Origin: Phytophthora quininea
Lineage: Eukaryota; Oomycota; Peronosporomycetes; Peronosporales; Peronosporaceae
Assembly: GCA_011947345.1 (NCBI GenBank)
Contig: JAAVTG010000488.1
Location: forward strand, 1 to 20,371
Direction of reading: 5' to 3'
Length of the DNA: 20,371 bases
Below the pieces are notes generated by a model that saw only the letters and a list, made by a program, of their open reading frames with translations, was not told where the DNA came from and made no database searches. Positions 1 to 8,210 of this stretch are shown here, piece after piece (positions within the stretch are counted from its first letter, which is position 1; every line of letters starts with the position of its first letter). Both the position numbers and the translations under genes were made by a program.

Positions 1-2
1 AC

Positions 3-290
3 CCGGAGGTGGCCAAGGCGTGGGCTCAAGAGCACAATCTCAGCGGCGAATCTGCCAGCAAGGCCGCGGTCTTGGAGAACGCAGACTTCCAGAGAGACGT
101 GTGCGAGGACTTGGAGCATGTGGCCACGGAAGGCCAACTGCGCGGCTTCGAGCGCGTCAGGAACGTGCACTTCCATGGCAAGGCTTTCTCATCGGACGAC
201 GATCTGGTGACGCCCACGTTCAAGCTCAAGCGGCCGCAGCTGAAGAAGTACTTCCAGCCCCAGATCATGCAGCTCTACCGTGAACTCTAA
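3..290 (+). CDS. Long-chain acyl-CoA synthetase, C-terminal end (5' end outside window)
   Basis: This is the last 95 codons of a protein whose start lies left of the window; the frame is open from base 3 to a TAA at 288-290. The end contains LVTPTFKLKRPQLKKYF, which matches the C-terminal signature of eukaryotic long-chain fatty acyl-CoA synthetases (ACSL/FAA/LACS), where the Lys-rich stretch belongs to the small C-terminal subdomain that closes over the active site. These enzymes activate fatty acids to acyl-CoA with ATP at ER, peroxisomal or lipid-body membranes. No targeting tripeptide of the SKL type is seen; the protein ends YREL. The AMP-binding motifs are not in the window. The next gene on the same strand starts only 120 bp later. 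Confidence 0.9.
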   Translation, partial: PEVAKAWAQEHNLSGESASKAAVLENADFQRDVCEDLEHVATEGQLRGFERVRNVHFHGKAFSSDDDLVTPTFKLKRPQLKKYFQPQIMQLYREL

Positions 291-333
291 AATGTAGCCA
301 TCTCGTAACTACGCAAGATCTTTTTGACACGCG

Positions 334-350
334 TACTCATTCTGCAAAAA
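334..350 (+). promoter_or_regulatory. Oomycete Inr-type core promoter of the vigilin gene
   Basis: TACTCATTCTGCAAAAA lies 60-76 bp before the vigilin ATG. It matches the oomycete initiator pattern (GCTCATTYYNCA followed by an A/T-rich flanking element) described for Phytophthora genes. A CT-rich tract (about 391-404) lies between it and the ATG. Transcription start is inferred, not shown. Confidence 0.6.
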
Positions 351-410
351 GATCCCTAAAGCCCACGTGCCTTCTTATCCACCTTCGCTTGTCTCTCTCT
401 CTCTGTGCCC

Positions 411-3400
411 ATGTCCGCCCCCAGCGACGCCGAGATGCTGCAGCAGATGCAGCAGCGTCTGGAGTCCGTGAGCGCCGCCAAAGCGGCCAATGCGGCGGCC
501 GGCAAGGCCCTGGACGAGAAGCTGCGTGTGGCCTTCAAGAACCCGCCGAGACGCCCCAACATGTCGGCGGAGCGCCTGAAGGAGGAGATGGAGGCTAAGG
601 AGTGGCACCGCAACACCACCAGCATGTCGGCGAGCGACGAGCGCGTGCTGTTGCGCGAGTTGCAGTCGCTCAAGGAGAAGCTGACGCAGCAGGAGAGCTG
701 CGACGAGTTCCAGAAGTGGGTGGACGCCACGCGGCAGGAGCGACAGGAGCGCTTCGACAAGCACAAGGAGTTCGACGCCGCGCTGCAGCAGCTGCAGCTC
801 GGCGTCCGCAGCTCAAGCTGGCGCAGCACATCAAGAAGCCTGTGGCGGAGTTCGTGACGCTGGAAGTGTCGATCCCTGCGGATCGGATGGGCTCTGTCAT
901 CGGTAAGCAGTTCGCTCACGTGCATCAGATGGAAAAGGATTGCTGCGCTATGCTGGAGGTGGACAACAAGCAGAACATCGTGAGGATCATCAGCGCCCCC
1001 GAGCAAGCCAGAGCTGCAAAAGAAGCCATCGAGGACATTACTCTTGCGACCAACCACTCCATCGGACTGCATCCGGACACGGTTAAAGTGCTCATGTTCC
1101 AGCAGGCTAAGCACCTGCACGAGCTGGAGAAGACGCTCAAGCTCAAGATCGATGTCAGTAAAGCCGAGGGGATTTTGACAGTGCTTGCGTCGCCTGCCAA
1201 GGCCAAACAACTGGAGAAGGCCATTGCTGATCTGACTGATGGCAAAGTAGATATCCCCCTGCCAGCGGAGATTGTGCCCAAGCTGATTGGAAAGAAAGGA
1301 GAGACGATCAACCAGTTGATGGAGGACTCAGGAGCTCTGGTGGACATCGACAAGATCGCCAACTCTGTTCGTCTTTGCGGCACGAAGGAGAGTGTTGCGA
1401 CGGCTGAGAAGTTCGTGCGCGACCTCATCGCTGAGCAGTCTCAACGCGAAAAGAACTTTACGGTGGAGAACAAGGACATCTTCGTTGGGCCTGAGTTCGC
1501 GCAGTACAAGTTCGAGTTCTTTGCCGAGTTCTTGATGGCAGACAAGGCCAAGCAATTGCGTCTTCTGCGCACGGATGCCGCGGACGCGCGGATTAAAGTG
1601 TTTAAGAAGGAACGCCGTATCCACGTACTTGGAAACAAGAAGCAGATCGACGCGATGGACGACGCACTGCGCGAGCGCCTGAAAGTCTTCGAGGTGCACC
1701 ACTGGGTCTACGAAGTCCAGGACAACCATTTGCTCAGCCTCATCATCGGCAAGAAGGGAAGCAAAATTAAGGAGATCGAGAATGAAGGAAAGGAAAGCAA
1801 CGTGCGCATCGATATCCAAGACGCCTATGTGTGCGTCTTCGGTGACGATGAGGATGCTATCGCCAAGGCAAAAGAGACGATCTTGGAGATCGTGGAGAAC
1901 AACCAGCGCTCGGTCTTCGTGACCTCGCGGTATTTGATTGCAGTGCTGATGGCTTCCAAGCGAGAAAAACTGTCGGAGATCGAGAAGACGAGTGGCTGCA
2001 AGATGCACTTGCCGCCCCCACCGTCGCCAAACACCTCTCGTAACAGCGACAGCGAGTCCGACCAGATTAAGATCTCACTGAATGGCACGTTGGAAGCGAT
2101 TCAAAGCGCGAAGCAACAGCTGGAAGAGCTGGACGAAGCCAATCACGTTCGGTACCTGCCGTTGGATAACGACGAGATCCCGACTGTGATTGGCAAGGGA
2201 GGCGAGACTGTATCCGAACTAGAAAGCAAAAGCGGCGCTAAAGTCCGTGTGTTGCGAGGAACTGGCAGTCAGCCCTCGGAGCTGGAGATGATTGGTACGA
2301 AAGAACAGCTTAAGATTGTCCAGACCGCAGTTGATGAGCTTCTGCAGACGCAAAACCGTCAGCTCCTCCAGCTGGATGCCTTTGCCACTGGGTGTTTGAT
2401 TGGCAAGAAGGGTGAGCGCATTAAATCAATGCGTCTTGCGCATCCGGAGGCGACGCTAGATGCGTTCCCGAACCGTGGACAAGTTCGCGTCAAGGCGGCT
2501 TCCCCTGAGGCTCTTCAAGCCTGCGTTGACGATGTCCTGAAGACGTTGCGTGAGACTCACGTCATCGAGAGTGTCCATGTACCTCAACAGGAGCGCAATG
2601 CCACTGCGGGGATGCCTCGTGGGGCCTCTAGTCTCGCTCCGACCAATTTCACGACGCTTCTTGAAAAGCACGAAGCCATTGCGATGCGTTTGCAGGAATT
2701 GGAGGCTGAAGGCGGGAAGGCATGAAAGTGAGCATCCTAGAGGACGGCAAGGTGGCAAAGATCCGAGGCCCAGCTTTGGGAATTGGCAAACTCAAAAGTT
2801 CCTGGAGATGCTCGTCTCTCCCGACTCACACTTTGTCGAGACGATCTCGCTGCCATCGCTTTCGTTTGCGAGCGCTCTGGAAGTGAAGGGCGAAGCCTCA
2901 AAGCTCAATGAGAATGCGCTGCGTATCAGCAAACAAACGGGCTGCGAGTTGCGCGTCAAGAGATCCTCAGAGCCCTCCAGCTCGGGAGAAGAGGCGACCA
3001 TCCGCATCGAAGGAGTTAACGCCACAAAAGTGTATGAGGCCAAGACCGCCGTCGAAAAGGTCCTTCAGTTCTACTACACAGCCTGCTTCGACACTCTTGA
3101 GGATCTGCCGCCTTCCATTGTGAGTCGCTTGTACGAGCTCCTTCCCACTCTACGTGCCAAGTATCGAGTCGTCTTTTCACTGCCGAGTCCGACCAGTCTG
3201 AAGGTTTTTACGGACTCCAAGGAACACACCAAGGAGATCACAAAGCAACTGAAGGAGGAGACGGAGGCGTGGAAGAAGCAACACGTTGAACTGCCCATTG
3301 CTGGCTGGCTGGTGCCGATCCTCGTGGGCCGCAACGGCGAAACGATCAAGAAAATCAGCTCGGAAAGCAACGCGCGGCTGGATCTGAGTGCGCCATCCGC

Positions 3401-4381
3401 TTCGGGCTCTCGACACGAGAACCGAACGCTTACGATCAGCTCGCGAGATGATGCAGCCATCAAACTTGCTGCCGAGAAGGTCCAGGAAGTGCTAACTCAC
3501 CACAAGAATCTCTCTTCAGCTGTGGACGTGACCAAGGCGCAACTCGAGGTGGCTCTCTGTGAAGAAGGAGGCGAAGGGACTGCAGCTCCACGTTGTAGAC
3601 GGCCATGAGAAGGGTTCCCTGCAGGTGGTTATCTACGGCAGCGACCCCGATGAGCGCGAGCGTATTGTAGAGAAAATCGAGCACCTTTTAGAGATCTTTG
3701 TGATCGAGACGATTGCTCTACCGGAGACGGTGTCCCCGCGTTCGCCAACTCGATGGTTGGGTCGCTCATTGGCAAGAGTGGCGCTAACATCCGTGCGCTT
3801 CAAAAGCAGTTCCCAGGTGTTATGATCGACATCAGTCGCGATGACAAGACAATTACACTCAAAGGCCCCCAAGAAGAAGTGCAGCAGGTTCGTACAGTCA
3901 TGGAGGATAAGATTCAGGAACTGCTACGTAGCGAGGAAGAGTTCCAACAGCGCCGTGTGCCTCGTCACCAACCTGAATCCGAAGATCCTACCGATGAGGA
4001 CAAGAAGACGGACAGTTCTCGAGATGCGACTGGGGTTGAGGACGAGAACTCGCAGCCAAATGCCCAGTCTCGACAGTCCACCAAGTGGACTGGCCCTGTG
4101 GGCGGCACGCCTGCTATGGGCGAGGTGAAGCTCACGAAGAACCAGCGCCGTCGAATGCGTAAGCGTGCTGAGAACGAAAAGACGGACGTCTTGTCCATGC
4201 TGGTGGGCAACAGCCAAAGCAATGTCACTACCACCACCACCACCACCACCACTGTGAAGACTGTGAGTAGCAATGGCGCATCGAAAAGTCTTCCACCACC
4301 ACTACCACCACCAGTAGCTCTGACACTGGCAACAACGGCGGCTACTATCACTCGTCGAGCGGCTACTCGTTGCGTCTCTAG
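411..4381 (+). CDS. Vigilin/Scp160-type multi-KH-domain RNA-binding protein (frame interrupted six times)
   Basis: Start is the ATG at 411, after the Inr; the end is a TAG TAG pair at 4379-4384. The roughly 1325-residue product is vigilin-sized. Six KH domains keep an intact GxxG loop: IGKKGETI (near residue 292), IGKKGSKI (446), IGKGGETV (594), IGKKGERI (664), VGRNGETI (972) and IGKSGANI (1120). Several others are degenerate (near 163, 227, 375, 514, 822, 905), as is usual in vigilins. An N-terminal helical, charged region and a basic C-terminal segment (LTKNQRRRMRKRAENEK) flank them; a poly-Thr run and a Gly/Tyr/Ser tail ending GYSLRL follow. Vigilins bind ER-associated mRNAs and polysomes. 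The frame shifts near 800, 2718, 2791, 3555, 3734 and 4280. Five look like one missing base and one (3555) like one extra. The KH pattern runs across all of them, so error is likelier than decay. Alternative: two genes split at 2722, where the upstream stop overlaps an ATG. Confidence 0.88.
4226..4253 (+). repeat. (ACC)n trinucleotide microsatellite in the vigilin coding region
   Basis: An uninterrupted ACC run encodes about nine threonines near the C-terminus of the vigilin. A second, imperfect ACC stretch lies at 4295-4312 and also reads as threonines in the corrected frame. Such runs change length by replication slippage. Confidence 0.8.
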
Positions 4382-4566
4382 TAGATTTTGACTGCTAGTG
4401 TGTACACATGTGGAAATATGTACGAGCGAGGGTTGGTACTGTGATGTTTATTACCCTTTCGATGACCTGCAATCCGCGTCATACACTTGCGTGTTAGTAC
4501 AGGAGGAATGGTTTACACAACTGCCGTGGATCGTCATCTGCAGATCATCAGCGCAAATCGACAGAT

Positions 4567-4625
4567 GCGAATTCCAGCGTCAGAACAGAAAGTCCCAGCT
4601 CGATGGCAAGCGAATTCCAGCGTCA
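4567..4625 (+). repeat. 16-bp direct repeat around the bZIP copy 1 start
   Basis: GCGAATTCCAGCGTCA occurs at 4567-4582 and again at 4610-4625, 43 bp apart. The second copy lies just inside the coding start (codons 3-8), the first in the 5' leader. It suggests a small local duplication that may have created or moved the present N-terminus. Confidence 0.6.
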
Positions 4626-5617
4626 CTGCAGCCACCTGCACCAACTTGAGCAAAGCTACCCGCACCTGAGCAGCAACGTCATTGGCGTCGTGCTCCCTCG
4701 CGATCGTGGGGTTAGTGATCGTATCGCCGTTGCCGCAAGCTCTCCGAGACGCACTTACGTCAGCCCAAAGCACAAACATGCAGCACTGTCGCCGCAACCG
4801 AGGGTGGTCAAGACCAAGAAGACCTCGAAATCTACGGACGCCAAGCAAGAAACTCGACGCGCGCAACTACGAGCTGGTCAGGCTCGCTTCCGCGAAAAGC
4901 AGCGTAAAGAGCTGGAGCAAATTGAACACCGCGTCCAACACCTGCAGTACGAGATTCGAGACCTGAAAGTCAAGCGACAAAGACTCAAACTGCGGGGCAC
5001 CGCGAAACCGAGTCCATGGCAGGTCGTCAGCGAAGTCTTTCACCTCGTCGACTCTTGCTTCCAATCCCCGTTGTGTGATAGACCCCGGGGACATGGCAAG
5101 CGACCCGAGCACGCGACGAAGTTTGCAGTTCCTGAACACCGTCATCTTGCCTGAATTGGCTCTGGGTGAACTCCACGGGGTCGCTGCGGTTCAGGAACAG
5201 TTGAAGCGCTATGCGTTGTCTTTCGAGTCTCCCCAACTCGACCTCGAGCAGATCAAGAAAGTGGCTCCAGAAGTGATGAAAGCCTTCGCCACTCTGAGCG
5301 TGACAGTCACCGACAATACGCTACAGCAAATCTTCCCAGGTTTGGACCGACCTAAAGGCATCGACGACAAAGCTCTGCATCGCTCACTTCGAGAGAAACT
5401 GGTGGGGCAACGACTTCGATGTCGCTCCTCGATGACTTTCTTTTTCCAGGAAGAGAGCGGGTGTCTGGGGCGTCTCGAGATCGTGATTGATCTGCTACAA
5501 GCGCTGGGCCGGGTGTTAGGAAATGTGGAGGAAGCTGCAGACGTCCTGGAGCGAGCTCTTATTAGTCGGGATTGTTTAGTTGGAATCCTGTCTGTGGGCC
5601 ATGTCGAGACCGGCTAG
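4603..5617 (+). CDS. Oomycete bZIP transcription factor, tandem copy 1 (2-bp frameshift)
   Basis: Start ATG at 4603 gives MASEF, matching the starts of copies 2 and 3; TAG ends it at 5617, about 338 residues if the frame were whole. A basic region, RRAQLRAGQARFREKQRK (near residues 84-101), runs into a zipper with hydrophobic heptads. In the N-x7-R signature the Asn is replaced by Leu while the spaced Arg residues are kept. The rest (FLNTVILPELALGELHGV, later LGQR-like VGQRLRCR and LLQALGRVLGNVEEA) matches the NTF2/SnoaL-like region that follows the zipper in oomycete bZIPs. The N-terminal 115 or so codons differ clearly from copies 2 and 3; the rest is almost identical. At 5071-5078 one TG unit fewer than copy 2 breaks the frame, so zipper and NTF2-like parts sit in different frames. 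An ATG at 5093 could restart the NTF2-like part alone. Confidence 0.8.
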
Positions 5618-5974
5618 TTATATGGAGCACTTGAAGAAAAAACCCTGTTCATCCTGCAAAATGGCTAGACGTCATGCAAAACAGAGTTGTGGACAGTAGC
5701 ATTTTGACTGCTTTGTTGGGTAGTGCGAGCTCATTCTATCTTATTGATCTCGCTTGTTGCTGCCAGCATAAAAAGTCATCGCGAACTATTTTACTGGTGC
5801 TGTTACTATAACGATTGACGGTAAGGACGACGAGAAGCTAGTCTACGTGTAATTACGCTACCTCCGCATCATCACGCCACAGCATCATCAATATTTTTAC
5901 GTCTCCGTTTACGCTGAAAGCGATTCTGGACATTTCCTTTGGCAGCCATTTTCAAACCACAACCAGCCAGCGTA
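5618..5974 (+). other. Spacer and promoter region before bZIP copy 2
   Basis: This 357-bp stretch holds no gene. It has an Inr-type site near 5729, AT-rich blocks, and a GTAAGG (about 5820) that could be the donor of a leader intron, though no acceptor was settled. It is nearly identical to 6910-7266, differing at a few positions (for example ATGCAAAA versus ATGTAAAA). Confidence 0.6.
5729..5740 (+). promoter_or_regulatory. Inr-type core promoter, bZIP copy 2
   Basis: GCTCATTCTATC matches the oomycete initiator pattern GCTCATTYYNC. It lies about 240 bp before the copy 2 ATG, implying a long leader or a leader intron. Confidence 0.55.
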
Positions 5975-6909
5975 ATGGCAAGTGAATTTCCTAATCGACC
6001 CGGTCGATCGCGGCAATACGAGCAAACATTGACTACTCTGAGCGAAAGCGTCATCGGGGTCGTGCTTCCCCGTTACAGTTGTACAAGCTCATCGCTAAAA
6101 CCCGATTCGACCTCGGACACGAAGCACCAAGCGCTCGTCAGCGACAAGAAAGAAATTCGACGCGCTCAGCTCCGAGCTGGTCAAGCTCGCTTCCGTAAAA
6201 ACAGCTCTATGTCCTTCAACAATTGGAGCAACTGGAACACGAGATTCGAGACCTGAAAGTCAAGCGACAAAGACTCAAACTGCGGGGCTCCGCGAAACCG
6301 AGTCCATGGCAGGTCGTCAGCGAAGTCTTTCACCTCGTCGACTCTTGCTTCCAATCCCCGTTGTGTGTGATAGACCCCGGGGACATGGCAAGCGACCCGA
6401 GCACGCGACGAAGTTTGCAGTTCCTGAACACCGTCATCTTGCCTGAATTGGCTCTGGGTGAACTCCACGGGGTCGCTGCGATTCAGGAACAGTTGAAGCG
6501 CTATGCGTTGTCTTTCGAGTCTCCCCAACTCGACCTCGAGCAGATCAAGAAAGTGGCTCCAGAAGTGATGAAAGCCTTCGCCACTCTGAGCGTGACAGTC
6601 ACCGACAATACGCTACAACAAATCTTCCCAGGTTTGGACCGACCTAAAGGCATCGACGACAAAGCTCTGCATCGCTCACTTCGAGAGAAACTGGTGGGGC
6701 AACGACTTCGATGTCGCTCCTCGATGACTTTCTTTTTCCAGGAAGAGAGCGGGTGTCTGGGGCGTCTCGAGATCGAGATTGATCTGCTACAAGCGCTGGG
6801 CCGGGTGTTAGGAAATGTGGAGGAAGCTGCAAACGTGCTGGAGCAAGCTTTTATTAGTCGGGATTGTTTAGTTGGAATCCTGTCTGTGGGCCATGTCGAG
6901 ACCGGCTAG
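5975..6909 (+). CDS. Oomycete bZIP transcription factor, tandem copy 2 (frameshift in the basic region)
   Basis: The ATG at 5975 gives MASEFPNRPGRSRQY and is followed by the motif SVIGVVLPR, shared in place with copy 1. Corrected length is about 311 residues. The basic region begins RRAQLRAGQARFRK, again with Leu at the invariant Asn position. An A5 run at about 6198-6202 shifts the frame; with six A the reading becomes KKQLYVLQQLEQLEHEIRDL, a proper zipper continuing into the second half. Unlike copies 1 and 3, the TG run at 6362-6368 has the extra unit, so zipper and NTF2-like part are in one frame (PLCVIDPGDM). The product ends SVGHVETG as in copy 1. A frame starting after the A-run gives an uninterrupted 228-codon stretch without the basic region. 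Whether the A-run lesion is real is open, but copy 3 shares it. Confidence 0.8.
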
Positions 6910-7266
6910 TTATATGGAGCACTTGAAGAAAAAACCCTGTTCATCCTGCAAAATGGCTAGACGTCATGTAAAACAGAGTTGTGGACAGTAGCATTTTGGC
7001 TGCTTTGTTGGGTAGTGCGAGCTCATTCTATCTTATTGATCTCGCTTGTTGCTGCCAGCATAAAAAGTCGTCGCGAACTATTTTACTGGTGCTGTTACTA
7101 TAACGATTGACGGTAAGGACGACGAGAAGCTAGTCTACGTGTAATTACGCTACCTCCGCATCATCACGCCACAGCATCATCAATATTTTTACGTCTCCGT
7201 TTACGCTGAAAGCGATTCTGGACATTTCCTTTGGCAGCCATTTTCAAACCACAACCAGCCAGCGTA
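6910..7266 (+). other. Spacer and promoter region before bZIP copy 3
   Basis: A near-exact copy of 5618-5974, with no gene inside. Differences are few single bases (for example TTTTGGCTG for TTTTGACTG, and GTCGTCGCG for GTCATCGCG), so the duplication is recent or is kept uniform by conversion. Confidence 0.6.
7021..7032 (+). promoter_or_regulatory. Inr-type core promoter, bZIP copy 3
   Basis: GCTCATTCTATC, identical to the site before copy 2 and at the same distance from the ATG. If it works, copies 2 and 3 would be expressed alike. Confidence 0.55.
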
Positions 7267-8160
7267 ATGGCAAGTGAATTCCCTATTCGATCCGGTCGAT
7301 CGCGGCAATACGAGCAAACATTGACTACTCTGAGCGAAAGCGTCATCGGGGTCGTGCTTCCCCGTTACAGTTGTACAAGCTCATCGCTAAAACCCGATTC
7401 GACCTCGGACACGAAGCACCCAGCGCTCGTCAGCGACAAGAAAGAAATTCGGCGCGCTCAGCTCCGAGCTGGTCAAGCTCGCTTCCGTAAAAACAGCTCT
7501 ATGTCCTTCAACAATTGGAGCAACTGGAACACGAGATTCGAGACCTGAAAGTCAAGCGACAAAGACTCAAACTGCGGGGCACCGCGAAACCGAGTCCATG
7601 GCAAGTCGTCAGCGAAGTCTTTCACCTCGTCGACTCTTGCTTCCAATCCCCGTTGTGTGATAGACCCCGGGGACATGGCAAGCGACCCGAGCACGCGACG
7701 AAGTTTGCAGTTCCTGAACACCGTCATCTTGCCTGAATTGGCTCTGGGTGAACTCCACGGGGTCGCTGCGGTTCAGGAACAGTTGAAGCGCTATGCGTTG
7801 TCTTTCGAGTCTCCCCAACTCGACCTCGAGCAGATCAAGAAAGTGGCCCCAGAAGTGATGAAAGCCTTCGCCACTCTGAGCGTGACAGTCACCGACAATA
7901 CGCTACAGCAAATCTTCCCAGGTTTGGACCGACCTAAAGGCATCGACGACAAAGCTCTGCATCGCTCACTTCGAGAGAAACTGGTGGGGCAACGACTTCG
8001 ATGTCGCTCCTCGATGACTTTCTTTTTCCAGGAAGAGAGCGGGTGTCTGGGGCGTCTCGAGATCGAGATTGATCTGCTACAAGCGCTGGGCCGGGTGTTA
8101 GGAAATGTGGAGGAAGCTGCATACGTGCTGGAGCGAGCTCTTATTGCTTCGGATTTTTGA
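7267..8160 (+). pseudogene. bZIP transcription factor, tandem copy 3, carrying both lesions and a replaced 3' end
   Basis: The ATG at 7267 gives MASEFPIRSGRSRQY, nearly identical to copy 2. The A5 run at about 7490-7494 breaks the basic region as in copy 2, and the short TG run at 7654-7658 breaks the join to the NTF2-like part as in copy 1. Homology to the other copies ends at about 8145, so the last residues are ALIASDF instead of a tail ending HVETG. Corrected length would be about 298 residues. Substitutions shared with copy 1 but not copy 2 (GGCACCGCG, GCGGTTCAGG, CTACAGCAA) suggest that its second half is closer to copy 1. It lies 50 bp from the stop of the kinesin-like gene, tail to tail. 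It could still be functional if both lesions are sequencing errors. Confidence 0.65.
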
Positions 8161-8210
8161 TCGGTTGAGAAGAGTTTTAGCATGGATTGGAAACCTTAGG
8201 TATCTACACT

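Larger units (their letters stand above)
4951..8145 (+). repeat. Tandem duplication of about 1.29 kb, two full units plus a partial third
   Basis: The sequence from GAGATTCGAGACCTGAAAG (4951) recurs from about 6241 and again at 7533 with only scattered substitutions. Each full unit holds the bZIP C-terminal half, the spacer with promoter, and the N-terminal half of the next copy. The third unit stops at about 8145, where homology ends inside codons for the last residues. Copies 2 and 3 are offset by 1292 bp. The unit edges lie inside the gene, not between genes, which fits unequal crossing-over or conversion within the zipper region. Confidence 0.88.

Noticed and set aside
798..815. An 8-nt GT...AG stretch (GTCCGCAG) in the vigilin whose removal restores the frame
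   Set aside because: Far below any known spliceosomal intron length; one missing base explains the shift more simply and matches the other breaks.
356..1210. Long minus-strand open frame of 284 codons opposite the vigilin start
   Set aside because: Its composition is that of an antisense shadow; the plus strand has a promoter, ATG and KH domains.
4951..8145. Tandem repeat as a transposon or satellite
   Set aside because: No terminal repeats, target duplications or transposase; each unit is a bZIP half, spacer and next half.
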